Source: DASTFY01 sp963813375 (GTDB lineage Bacteria; Actinomycetota; Acidimicrobiia; Acidimicrobiales; Ilumatobacteraceae). From it: a stretch of DNA of 64,000 nt. This document shows positions 52,770 through 60,746 of this stretch, in pieces. The stretch spans positions 62,001 to 126,000 of the forward strand of contig CAWEYT010000005.1 of assembly GCA_963813375.1 (NCBI GenBank), read 5' to 3'. The notes under the pieces were generated by a model that searched no databases, was not told the DNA's origin, and saw nothing but the letters and a program-made list of their open reading frames with translations. The first letter of the stretch is position 1. Each line of letters starts with the position of its first letter. The position numbers were made by a program, and so were the translations under genes.

Positions 52770-53459
52770 ATGGAACCGGTGATCCACCTTCGCGACGCCG
52801 TGGTGGTGCTCGGTCGCTTCCCGGTCCTCGCCGGCGCCAGCCTGCAGGTCGAGCGCGGTGAGATCGTGCTGCTCCACGGCCCGAACGGGGCCGGCAAGAC
52901 CTCGGTGCTCCGCACGTGTGCCGGCCTGCTGACCGTGGTCCGTGGCGAGGCACGCGTGCTCGGGATCGATCTGGTCCAGGACCGCCGGGACGTGCGCTCG
53001 CGCGTCGGTCTCCTCGGGCACGCCAACGGCCTCTACGAGGACCTCACGGTCAGCGAGAACGTGCGCTTCTGGGCGCGCAGCGTCGGCGCCGGCGCCGACG
53101 AGGTGGACCGGGCCGTCGCCCGTCTCGGCCTGTCGGGCCGGCTGGCCGGCACCCCGGTGAACGGCCTCTCGGCCGGCCAGCGGCGACGCACCGCGCTGGC
53201 CGCGCTGGTGGTCCGCCGCCCGGAGCTCTGGTTGCTCGACGAACCCCACGCCGGCCTGGACGCCGAGGGCCGCGACCTGGTCGACGAGCTGCTGCGCTCG
53301 GCGGCGTCGGCTGGAGCCACCGTGGTGCTGGCCTCCCACGAGCAGGACCGGGCTGGTGCCCTGGCCGGCCGCCGTGTCCTCGTGGAGGGCGGCCGCACGC
53401 GGGACAAGGAGGGCGCGCCCGGCCGGGCGGCGGCGGCCGCCGGGGTCGTGCCGTGCTGA
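52770..53459 (+). CDS. ccmA: Heme exporter ATP-binding protein CcmA
   Basis: A 229-residue ABC ATPase of cytochrome c maturation System I. Walker A G-P-N-G-A-G-K-T is at 37-44, the signature is L-S-A-G-Q-R-R-R, and Walker B is L-W-L-L-D-E-P-H-A-G-L-D. The CcmA-type L-S-A-G-Q and the gene order ccmABCDEF support the call. With CcmB, CcmC and CcmD it releases holo-CcmE. It is first in the cluster. The 3' end overlaps ccmB. Confidence 0.93.
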   Translation: MEPVIHLRDAVVVLGRFPVLAGASLQVERGEIVLLHGPNGAGKTSVLRTCAGLLTVVRGEARVLGIDLVQDRRDVRSRVGLLGHANGLYEDLTVSENVRFWARSVGAGADEVDRAVARLGLSGRLAGTPVNGLSAGQRRRTALAALVVRRPELWLLDEPHAGLDAEGRDLVDELLRSAASAGATVVLASHEQDRAGALAGRRVLVEGGRTRDKEGAPGRAAAAAGVVPC

Positions 53460-54133
53460 GGACGATGCGCCTGGTGGCCGGCAAGGACCTCCGCATCGAG
53501 GCCCGCAGCCGGGTGGCCACCAACCAGGTCCTGCCGTTCGCGGCCGTCGTGCTCGTCCTGTTCGCCTTCGCGCTCGATCCCGACAGCGGCGCCCTGCGCC
53601 GGGCCACGCCGGGGCTCTTCTGGCTCGCCGTCCTGTTCTGCCTGCTGTTCACCGTGCAGCGCTCGTTCGGGCTGGAGACGGCCGACGGGGCGCGGGACGG
53701 GCTGCGGCTGAGCGCGCTCGATCCCGCAGGGCTCTTCCTCGGCAAGGCCGCCGCGCTCGCCGTCGAGCTGCTGGCGCTGGAGCTCGTGCTCGGTGTCGGC
53801 GTGGTGCTCCTCTACGACGCGCCCGCCCGGGCCGGCGGGCTCGTCCTGTTCGTGGCCAGTGCGCTGGCCGCGACCTGGGGTCTGGTCGCCGTCGGTACGC
53901 TCTACGGCGGGCTGGCAGCCGGTCAGCGGGTGCGGGACACCTTGCTCCCGCTCCTCCTGCTGCCGGTCGTGGCTCCCGTCCTGATCGGTGCCACCAGGGC
54001 CAACGAAGCGGCTCTCGGCATCGGTGATCGGGCGGTGTCGGAAGGTTGGCCGTGGGTCGGATTGCTCACGGTGTTCGCGCTGGCCTACACCGCCCTCGGC
54101 CTCGTGGCCTTCGGGCCCCTGCTGGAGGACTGA
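53453..54133 (+). CDS. ccmB: Heme exporter permease CcmB
   Basis: A 226-residue membrane protein with six helices. It has the CcmB pattern K-D-L-R-I-E-A-R-S-R near the N-terminus and R-S-F-G-L-E-T-A-D-G-A-R-D-G-L-R-L-S, typical of the family. GTG 53453 overlaps the ccmA end by 7 bases (ATG 53465 is an alternative). The stop overlaps the ccmC start (TGATG). Confidence 0.92.
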   Translation: MLRTMRLVAGKDLRIEARSRVATNQVLPFAAVVLVLFAFALDPDSGALRRATPGLFWLAVLFCLLFTVQRSFGLETADGARDGLRLSALDPAGLFLGKAAALAVELLALELVLGVGVVLLYDAPARAGGLVLFVASALAATWGLVAVGTLYGGLAAGQRVRDTLLPLLLLPVVAPVLIGATRANEAALGIGDRAVSEGWPWVGLLTVFALAYTALGLVAFGPLLED

Positions 54134-54947
54134 TGGCCCAGGCAGTCGAGAAGGGGGCAGTCGAGAAGGGGCAGCGGCGACGGACGGCGGCAACGCAACG
54201 GGCACGCGCGCGACGCGGGTGCTCGGCGTGCTGGCGCTCGTGGGCGTGCCGCTCGTGCTCCTGCTCGGCCTCGTCACCTCGCCCGAGGACGTCGAGATGG
54301 GCGACTCGGTGCGCATCATGTACGTCCACGTGCCGTCGGCCTGGCTGGCCTACCTGGCCTTCGGGGTGACGGCGGTGTGCTCGGTCCTCTACCTGTGGCC
54401 CCGCACCCGCACGCTGACGCTCGACCGGTTCGCCGGTGCGTCGGCCGAGATCGGTGTGCTGTTCACCGGCCTGGCCCTCGTGACGGGGATGTTGTGGGGC
54501 CGGCCCACCTGGGGGGTCTTCTGGACGTGGGACGCCCGCCTCACCAGCACGGCCCTCCTCTTCCTGCTCTTCCTGGGCTACCTCGCCATCCGCCGGTTGC
54601 CGGCGCCGCCGGAGCAGCGGGCCAAGCGGGCGGCGATCGCCGGGCTGATCGCCTTCATCGACGTCCCGATCGTCCACCTCAGCGTGGAGTGGTGGCGGTC
54701 CCTCCACCAGGACGCCACGGTGGCCCGACGCGACCTGGATGCGCAGCTCGACGGCGGGATGTTGTTCACGCTGTTCCTGTCCCTGACGGTGTTCACGCTG
54801 ATCTACGTGTGGTTGCTGATGCATCGACAGCGCCAGCTCTGGTTGGAGGACCACGCGGGCGCAGTGTCGCTCGACCAGGCCATCGCCGCCCGCCATGCCG
54901 AAGCGGGCCGTTCCGTGACGCCGCCGGCGGGGGTGCTCCAGCCGTGA
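54133..54947 (+). CDS. ccmC: Heme handling protein CcmC, probable -1 frameshift near the 5' end
   Basis: A six-helix protein that loads heme onto CcmE. The family tryptophan-rich motif is W-G-R-P-T-W-G-V-F-W-T-W-D-A-R-L-T-S, with conserved His in M-Y-V-H-V-P-S-A-W and V-H-L-S-V-E-W-W. ATG 54133 overlaps the ccmB stop and opens with the duplicated peptide A-V-E-K-G. That frame must shift by -1 near 54200 to reach the membrane domain. If no indel exists, GTG 54219 would start the protein just at the first helix. Confidence 0.88.
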
Positions 54948-55078
54948 ACTACGCGGAGTACGTCATCCCGGCGTACGTCATCGTGTTCGGCGCCATCGCC
55001 GCCTTCACGGCGGTGCTGGTGGCCCGGGGTCGCCGGCTCGGTCGCGGGGTCCCGGACGAGGACAAGCCGTGGACCTGA
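54944..55078 (+). CDS. ccmD: CcmD-like small membrane protein
   Basis: A 44-residue protein with one membrane helix (A-E-Y-V-I-P-A-Y-V-I-V-F-G-A-I-A) and a basic then acidic tail, the size and position of CcmD, which helps release holo-CcmE from CcmABC. GTG 54944 overlaps the ccmC stop (GTGA), and its end overlaps ccmE by 10 bases. Confidence 0.82.
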   Translation: MNYAEYVIPAYVIVFGAIAAFTAVLVARGRRLGRGVPDEDKPWT

Positions 55079-55539
55079 CCCCCCGGACGGTCACGGACCT
55101 GGAGCAGCCGGCCGCCGCGCCCCGCCGTCGCCGGCGATGGGCGCCCGCGGCCGTCCTGGCGCTGGTGCTGGCGGGGGTCGCGGTGCTCCTCTTCCAGTTC
55201 CTGAGCAACGCGTCGCTCTACTTCTGCAACGCCGACGAGGTCGGCGTGAAGTCGAGCTGCACGGAGGGCAAGCGGTTCCGCCTGCAGGGCGACGTGACCG
55301 GCCTCGACGAGTCGCTGCGGGCCAGCGGCATCATGTCGTTCGCGCTGACGTTCAACGACGCCACGGTGCCCGTCCGCTACGAGGGCGGCGAGCCCAGCGA
55401 CCTGTTCCAGCCCGGCCGGGCCGCAGTGGTGGAGGGCCGGCTCGAGGACGGCACCTTCGAGGCCGACCGCATCCTCGTGAAGCACGACAGCGACTACAAG
55501 GCCGAGAACCCCGACCGCGTCCCCGGCACCGAGCCGTGA
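55069..55539 (+). CDS. ccmE: Periplasmic-side heme chaperone CcmE
   Basis: A 156-residue protein. A cytoplasmic basic N-terminus and one membrane anchor (about 25-45) lead into an OB-fold. The heme-binding motif is V-K-H-D-S-D-Y with His139 and Tyr143, so this is the classical His-type rather than the Cys-type CcmE. It carries heme from CcmC to CcmF. The stop codon is in the first copy of an 18-bp tandem repeat. Confidence 0.93.
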   Translation: MDLTPRTVTDLEQPAAAPRRRRRWAPAAVLALVLAGVAVLLFQFLSNASLYFCNADEVGVKSSCTEGKRFRLQGDVTGLDESLRASGIMSFALTFNDATVPVRYEGGEPSDLFQPGRAAVVEGRLEDGTFEADRILVKHDSDYKAENPDRVPGTEP

Positions 55540-55602
55540 CGGGCGGCCGAGCCGTGACGGCCAGCCGAGCCGTGATGAGCGGCCGCCCCGTGACCGGAGC
55601 AC
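55531..55602. repeat. 18-bp tandem repeat between ccmE and ccmF
   Basis: Units begin at 55531, 55549, 55567 and (diverged) 55585. The first three start GAGCCGTGA, the fourth GCCCCGTGA. Each unit repeats the TGA stop in the same frame because 18 is a multiple of three. The ccmF GTG follows at 55607. Confidence 0.85.
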
Positions 55603-55606
55603 ACCG

Positions 55607-57622
55607 GTGAACGGCGCCCTGGGCATGGCGGGCATCGCCCTCGGGCTGGCGGCCTCGCTGTTGGGCGCGTTCACGCTGGCGCTCGCCGCGGTGCAGCACC
55701 GGCCGCGGCTGGTGCGCAGCGGCGTCCTCTACGTCTGGCTGGTGCTGGGCGGTGCCGTGCTGGCCGTGGTGGCCATGGAGCGCGCGCTCATCACGCGGGA
55801 CTTCTCGCTGGCGTACGTCGCCGAGGTGGGCTCGTCCCGGACACCGGCCCTCTACAACGTGGCCAGCCTGTGGAGCTCGCTCGACGGCTCGATCCTCCTG
55901 TGGACGCTGATCCTCGCCCTGTACGTCGTGGCGACCCGGCTCTGGTTCCGGACCCGGCTCAGCGATCCCCTCGTGACGTGGGCGCTCGTCGTGCTCCTCG
56001 TCATCGCGGCGTTCTTCTTCCTCCTGCTGGCCGGTCCGGCCAACCCGTTCAGCCGGGTGAGCGGCGCGGTGCCGACGGACGGCCCCGGGCCGAACCCCCT
56101 CCTGCAGAACCACCCGCTCATGGTCGTGCACCCGCCGATGCTCTACCTCGGCTACGTCGGGTTCAGCGTCCCCTTCGCGTTCGCCATCGGCGGGCTCATC
56201 ACCGGCCGCGTCGGCGAGGGGTGGCTCCTCGACACGCGGCGCTGGACGCTCTTCGCCTGGGGGTTCCTGTCGGTCGGCATCGTCCTCGGCGCCTGGTGGA
56301 GCTACGAGGTCCTGGGCTGGGGTGGCGTGTGGGGGTGGGATCCGGTGGAGAACGCCAGCCTCCTGCCCTGGCTGACGGGTACGGCCTTCATCCACTCCGT
56401 GCTGGTGCAGGAGCGGCGGGGGATGCTGCGGGTCTGGAACCTGTCGCTGCTGGCGGCCACGTTCTGCCTGACCATCCTCGGCACGTTCCTCACCCGCAGC
56501 GGTGTCCTCGAGAGCGTGCACGCGTTCTCGGACGGGCCCATCGGCGCCTATCTGCTCGCGTTCTTCGCGCTCTCGGCCGGCACGTCCATCGTGCTCATCG
56601 GCTGGCGGGGCGACCGGCTCCGCTCGCCGGGCACGATCGACTCACCGCTCTCGCGCGAGGCGGCCTTCCTGGCCAACAACGTGCTGTTCGCGGTGTTCGC
56701 CTTCGTGGTGCTGCTGGGCACGGTGTTCCCGCTGGTGGTGGAGGCGCTGCAGGACCGCCGGCTCTCCGTCGGGCGGCCCTTCTTCGACCGCATGACGACC
56801 CCGCTCGGGCTGGCGCTCCTCACGTTGATGGCCATCGCCCCCGTCCTGCCGTGGCGCAAGGCGTCGACCGAGTTGCTCCGCACCCGCCTGTTCTGGCCCG
56901 CCTGCCTCGGCGTCGCCTGCCTGGTCGTCCCGGTGCTGCTCGGCGCCGACGGCCTGGCGCCGCTGCTGGCCTTCGGGCTGGGCGGGTTCGCGGCCGGCTC
57001 GGCGCTGCGCCAGCTCGTGCTGGCCACCCGGCGGCAAGGGTGGCGGGGGCTGATCGGCCGGGCCAACGGCGGCATGATCGTCCACCTCGGGATCATCGTC
57101 ATCGCCGTGGCCCTGGCCGCTCAGACCAGCTACCAGCGGGCCGGTGAGTTCCGGCTGTCACCGGGGGAGACGGCCAGCTTCGGCGGCCACCGCTTCACGC
57201 TGGTCGAGCAGGTCGTGGAGGAGACGGACGCGGTGCGCGCCATCAAGGCCCGCATCCGCATCGACGACGGCGTGGTGCACGCGCCGGCCCGCCAGCAGTT
57301 CCTCGTCCGCGGCGACATCGTCTCCACGCCGTCCGTACGCACCGGGCTGACCCAGGACATCTACCTGACCCTGGTCAAGCCGGCGACCGCGGACGATCCG
57401 ACGGTCACCTTCGGCGTGCGCCTCATGCCGCTCAGCCTGTGGCTGTGGATCGGGGGCTCGCTGGTCGCCGTCGGCACCGTGCTGGCCGCCTTCCCGGGAC
57501 GCCGCCGGCGCCGCCCGACCGACCCGGTCTCGGCGCCCGTGCCGTCGGCCACCGCGACACCGCCGGCCGCCGAGCCCTCCGATCTCGTCGGGGTGCCTCG
57601 CCTCGGGAGTGCGGATGTCTGA
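55607..57622 (+). CDS. ccmF: Heme lyase CcmF
   Basis: A 671-residue polytopic protein that attaches heme to apocytochrome c. The WWD domain is W-G-G-V-W-G-W-D-P-V-E-N-A-S-L-L-P-W. It also has S-L-W-S-S-L-D-G-S-I-L-L-W upstream, T-F-L-T-R-S-G-V-L-E-S-V-H-A-F downstream, and the C-terminal G-G-M-I-V-H-L-G. Length is normal for the family. GTG 55607 follows the tandem repeat. The stop lies 8 bases into the tlpA-type gene. Confidence 0.95.
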   Translation: MNGALGMAGIALGLAASLLGAFTLALAAVQHRPRLVRSGVLYVWLVLGGAVLAVVAMERALITRDFSLAYVAEVGSSRTPALYNVASLWSSLDGSILLWTLILALYVVATRLWFRTRLSDPLVTWALVVLLVIAAFFFLLLAGPANPFSRVSGAVPTDGPGPNPLLQNHPLMVVHPPMLYLGYVGFSVPFAFAIGGLITGRVGEGWLLDTRRWTLFAWGFLSVGIVLGAWWSYEVLGWGGVWGWDPVENASLLPWLTGTAFIHSVLVQERRGMLRVWNLSLLAATFCLTILGTFLTRSGVLESVHAFSDGPIGAYLLAFFALSAGTSIVLIGWRGDRLRSPGTIDSPLSREAAFLANNVLFAVFAFVVLLGTVFPLVVEALQDRRLSVGRPFFDRMTTPLGLALLTLMAIAPVLPWRKASTELLRTRLFWPACLGVACLVVPVLLGADGLAPLLAFGLGGFAAGSALRQLVLATRRQGWRGLIGRANGGMIVHLGIIVIAVALAAQTSYQRAGEFRLSPGETASFGGHRFTLVEQVVEETDAVRAIKARIRIDDGVVHAPARQQFLVRGDIVSTPSVRTGLTQDIYLTLVKPATADDPTVTFGVRLMPLSLWLWIGGSLVAVGTVLAAFPGRRRRRPTDPVSAPVPSATATPPAAEPSDLVGVPRLGSADV

Positions 57623-58223
57623 GGTCCTGGAGCAGGCCGGCCCGCCGCCGGAACCCGCCGCCGATCCGCGGCCGCGACGGGTGGCACCGCTCGTCGCCGT
57701 CGCCGTGGCCATCGTGGTCGGGCTCTTCGTCGCCCTCGCCGCCGTCGTCAAGGGAGGCAGCAAGGACACCGCGGAGACGCCGCTGCTCGGCCAGCCGGCC
57801 CCGGTGGTCGAGACGACCACGATCGACGGGCGCCCGTTCGACTTGGCCAGCCGCCGAGGGAGCTGGGTGGTCCTGAACTTCTTCTCGACGTGGTGCCGGC
57901 CGTGCGTGGAGGAGCACCCGGACCTCGTGCGGTTCGCCAACGGTCAGTCGTCCCAGCCCGGCGGGGCCGAGCTGTACAGCGTGATCTTCAACGACGATCC
58001 CGGCGAGGTCGAGCGCTTCTTCGCCGAGCGGGGCGGCGACTGGCCCAAGCTGGTCGATCCCGACGGGCGGATCCAGGTGGCCTTCGGCGTGGCCAAGTCG
58101 CCCGAGACCTGGATCATCGATCCCGCCGGCGTGGTGCGGGCTCGGGTCATCAGCGCGGTGTCGGCCGACACCCTCGGCGGTCTGCTGGCCCAGCTCCAAG
58201 CCGGGGTGCCGCCGGGATCGTGA
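57615..58223 (+). CDS. ccmG: TlpA/CcmG-type thioredoxin, membrane-anchored
   Basis: A 202-residue thiol-disulfide protein: cytoplasmic Pro-rich N-terminus, one membrane helix (about 22-45), and a thioredoxin domain with W-C-R-P-C (Cys94, Cys97) and the cis-Pro region K-S-P-E-T-W-I-I-D. It keeps the apocytochrome CXXCH reduced for CcmF. ATG 57615 overlaps ccmF (GTG 57609 also possible). The stop lies in the first copy of a 14-bp repeat. Confidence 0.92.
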   Translation: MSEVLEQAGPPPEPAADPRPRRVAPLVAVAVAIVVGLFVALAAVVKGGSKDTAETPLLGQPAPVVETTTIDGRPFDLASRRGSWVVLNFFSTWCRPCVEEHPDLVRFANGQSSQPGGAELYSVIFNDDPGEVERFFAERGGDWPKLVDPDGRIQVAFGVAKSPETWIIDPAGVVRARVISAVSADTLGGLLAQLQAGVPPGS

Positions 58224-58256
58224 GCCCAGGATCGTGAGCCCAGGATCGTGAGCACA
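58215..58256. repeat. 14-bp triplication at the ccmG-ccmH junction
   Basis: GGATCGTGAGCCCA occurs at 58215 and 58229, with a third, slightly changed copy GGATCGTGAGCACA at 58243. The ccmG stop is in copy one and the ccmH GTG start (58248) in copy three. Since 14 is not a multiple of three, the GTGs of the three copies are in different frames. Confidence 0.9.
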
Positions 58257-58766
58257 GCCACGCCGTCGAGGCGTACCGCCCGCTGGGCCGGTTCACGCGC
58301 CGCCTGGCTGGTGCTCGGCCTGGTGGCCGTGGTGGCGCTGGCCCTCGGCGCGGCGCGCTCCAGCGAGGCGCGCACGCCGGAGGAGCGCATCGACGCGGTC
58401 GCGAAGACGCTCAAGTGCCCGGTGTGCCCGGGCGAGAGCCTCTACGAGAGCCGCAACAACGTGTCGCTCAACCTGAAGGCGGAGATCGCCCGTCTGGTGC
58501 GGGCCGGGCAGACCGACGACGAGATCCGCGCCGGCATCGTGGCCCGCTACGGCGACAGCGTGCTGCTCGTGCCGCGGGCGCAGGGCGTCGACGCTCTCGT
58601 CTGGGTGCTGCCGGTCGTCGTGCTCGTCTTGTGTGTGGCGGCGTTGTTCATCGTCTTCCGCCGGTGGCGTCGCGAGGGCGCGACCGGTGCGCCGACCGAC
58701 GCCGACCGGTTGCTGGTGGCCGACGCGATGGCCGGCCGATCCGGCGAGGCGAACGAGGCCACCTGA
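58248..58766 (+). CDS. ccmH: CcmH-type apocytochrome c thiol-reductase subunit
   Basis: A 172-residue protein: one N-terminal anchor (about 18-36), the CcmH helical domain with L-K-C-P-V-C-P-G-E-S (Cys57, Cys60; most homologues have L-R-C-x-x-C-Q), S-R-N-N, and a C-terminal membrane helix (about 118-138). The Pro replacing Gln after the second Cys is a small departure from the common motif. Start is the GTG of the third 14-bp repeat. Confidence 0.9.
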   Translation: MSTATPSRRTARWAGSRAAWLVLGLVAVVALALGAARSSEARTPEERIDAVAKTLKCPVCPGESLYESRNNVSLNLKAEIARLVRAGQTDDEIRAGIVARYGDSVLLVPRAQGVDALVWVLPVVVLVLCVAALFIVFRRWRREGATGAPTDADRLLVADAMAGRSGEANEAT

Positions 58767-58767
58767 G

Positions 58768-59608
58768 GTGCGGCCGGCGACGACCGACCCCGACCGGCTC
58801 GCGCTCCTGGAGGACGAGCGTCGCTTCCTCCTCACCTCACTGGCGGACCTCGAGCGCGAGCACGAGGCCGGCGATCTCGACGACGGCGACTACCAGACGC
58901 TGAAGGACGGGTACACGCAGCGGGCGGCGACCGTCCTGCGGGCCATCGACGAGGGCCGCCGGGCCGAACCTCCCCGCCCACCGCGCCACTGGCCCCGGAC
59001 GCTGCTCGTCGTCGGTGCGGTCGTCGTCGTGGCCGTGGGCCTCGGCGTGGCCGTCGCCCGCTTCGCCGGCCAGCGCCTGCCCGGCCAGACGGTCAGCGGT
59101 GGGATCAGCGAGGACACGAACAGCCGTCTGGCCCAGGCCCGGGCCCTGCTCGGCACGGACCCGGTGGCCGCGTTCGACCTGTACCGCGAGGTCACGGTGA
59201 CCGATCCGGACAACGCGGAAGCCAGGACCTACGTCGGGTGGCTGGCCGCCATCCAGCTGTCCCGCAACGGGACCCCGGAGCAGGTTCGTCGAAGCGGCGC
59301 TGGTGCTCGACGAGGCCATCGCCCTCGATCCGGACCGGGCCGACGCGTACTGCTTCAAGGCCGTCGTCCACTTCCGCTTCCTGGGTGACGCCGCGACCGC
59401 CCAACCCGCGCTCGAGCGCTGCATCGCCCTCGATCCGCCGGCCGAGGTGGCCGGTCAGGTGCAGGGCCTGGCCGCCGACATCGAGGCTGCGCTCGCCGTC
59501 CGACCCGACCACGACGACGACACCCTGACGGCGCGGCGGTCGAGTCGCGTCAGGACTTGGTACCCCGCCGGCCGCCCTCACGGCCCGCCTGGCGCACCGC
59601 GGTGGTGA
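58768..59608 (+). CDS. ccmI: CcmI-like TPR protein, +1 frameshift
   Basis: About 280 residues after correction. The N-terminal part, D-P-D-R-L-A-L-L-E-D-E-R-R-F-L-L-T-S-L-A-D-L-E-R-E-H-E-A-G-D-L, is typical of the CcmI/CycH first segment. A membrane helix (about 73-93) and TPR-like helices follow (A-Q-A-R-A-L-L-G-T-D-P-V-A-A-F, E-A-I-A-L-D-P-D-R-A-D-A-Y). An extra G near 59283 splits the TPR region (P-E-Q then F-V-E-A-A-L). The last about 20 residues overlap the opposite-strand gene at 59550-59720. It presents apocytochrome to the heme lyase. Confidence 0.85.
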
Positions 59609-59720
59609 GCAGGAACTCGATCTGGGCGTTCACGCTGCGCAGGTCGTCGGCCGCCCATCGGGCCAGCGCCGCATAGAGGCGGGGATCGATGCGCAGCAGG
59701 AACGCCTTTCGCTCGGCCAT
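59550..59720 (-). CDS. 56-aa ribbon-helix-helix (Arc/HicB-like) protein
   Basis: ATG 59720 to TGA 59550. It begins M-A-E-R-K-A-F-L-L-R-I-D-P, then L-Y-A-A-L-A-R-W-A-A-D-D-L-R-S-V-N-A-Q-I-E-F-L-L. This is the beta-strand, helix, turn, helix order of Arc-type DNA-binding proteins, with S-V-N-A-Q-I-E marking the second helix. It follows the SPFH gene by 9 bases on the same strand and overlaps the ccmI tail on the other strand. It may autoregulate the SPFH operon. Confidence 0.75.
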   Translation of the reverse strand: MAERKAFLLRIDPRLYAALARWAADDLRSVNAQIEFLLTTAVRQAGREGGRRGTKS

Positions 59721-59729
59721 CGAAGCTGC

Positions 59730-60632
59730 TCAGCCGCCGTACAGCGTGCCCGCGTTCACCACCGGTTGCGCACCCCGCTCGCTGCACAGCACGACCATCA
59801 GGTTCGAGACCATCGCCGCCTTGCGCTCCTCGTCGAGCACCACGATGTGCTGCTCGGACAGCATCTGCAGCGCGTGGTCGACCATGCCGACCGCGCCCTC
59901 GACGATGCGGGTGCGGGCGGCCACCACGGCGTTGGCCTGCTGGCGCCGCAGCATCTCGCCGGCGATCTCCGGCGCGTAGGCCAGCCGGCGCAGGCGGCAG
60001 TCGAGCACCGCCACGCCGGCGACCTGAAGCCGCTGCTGGAGCTCGTTCTGCAGGGTCAGCGTGACGTCGTCGGCGTTCGCTCGTAGAGACGCCTCGCCCT
60101 CGTCGAAGTCGTCGTACGGGTAGGCGCTGGCCACGTGGCGGATGGCGGCCTCCGTCTGGAGCTGCACGAAGTCCTCGTAGCGGTCGACCTCGAAGAGGGC
60201 CCGGAACGAGTCGACCACCTGCCAGTTGATGACGGCCGCGATCTCGATCGGGTTGCCCACGGCGTCGTTCACCTTGAGCGAATCGCTGTCGAGGTTGCGC
60301 ACCCGGAGAGACACCGTCGCCCGCCGCTGGAACGGGTTGCTCCAGCGCAGCCCCTCGTCGCTCACCGAGCCTGTGTACCGCCCGAACAGCGTCAGCACCT
60401 TCGTCTGGTTGGGCTGCACCGTGTAGAAGCCGGGGACGAGGATCAGGGCGGCGATGAGGGCCAGGCCGGCGAGGATGAGCCACCACGCCGACGTGAACGC
60501 CAGGACGATGGCGACGACGAGCACCACCACGAGCGCGGCGCCGATGACGACCACGGTCCGACCCCGCACGCTGCGTCCCGGTCGCTCCCGGCTGACTCCG
60601 TCCGGCACTGCTGCTCCTCGTCCGTCGTTCAT
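59730..60632 (-). CDS. SPFH/Band 7 domain membrane protein
   Basis: A 300-residue protein. Two N-terminal hydrophobic segments (about 25-47 and 49-68) precede an SPFH domain (P-G-F-Y-T-V-Q-P-N-Q-T-K-V-L, then G-L-R-W-S-N-P-F, A-A-I-R-H-V). A coiled-coil-like helix follows (A-P-E-I-A-G-E-M-L-R-R-Q-Q-A-N-A-V-V-A-A-R). Such proteins form membrane-microdomain scaffolds. No NfeD-type protease partner is adjacent. A palindrome lies just upstream. Confidence 0.9.
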   Translation of the reverse strand: MNDGRGAAVPDGVSRERPGRSVRGRTVVVIGAALVVVLVVAIVLAFTSAWWLILAGLALIAALILVPGFYTVQPNQTKVLTLFGRYTGSVSDEGLRWSNPFQRRATVSLRVRNLDSDSLKVNDAVGNPIEIAAVINWQVVDSFRALFEVDRYEDFVQLQTEAAIRHVASAYPYDDFDEGEASLRANADDVTLTLQNELQQRLQVAGVAVLDCRLRRLAYAPEIAGEMLRRQQANAVVAARTRIVEGAVGMVDHALQMLSEQHIVVLDEERKAAMVSNLMVVLCSERGAQPVVNAGTLYGG

Positions 60633-60646
60633 TGCGCTGTCAAGTG

Positions 60647-60658
60647 AGTGATATCACT
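60647..60658. promoter_or_regulatory. AGTGATATCACT palindrome upstream of the SPFH gene
   Basis: A perfect 12-bp palindrome 14 bases upstream of the SPFH ATG (60632), in a locally AT-rich patch. Its compact symmetry suits a ribbon-helix-helix dimer, and the operon encodes such a protein. That link is inference. Confidence 0.5.
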
Positions 60659-60746
60659 TTGATAGATCCAAGTCAACGAGGGTGGCCAACGAGGCTCGCC
60701 GAGGTCCTCTGCTCCACGCGGTGGTGAGCGCTATGGTCCGCGTCCC

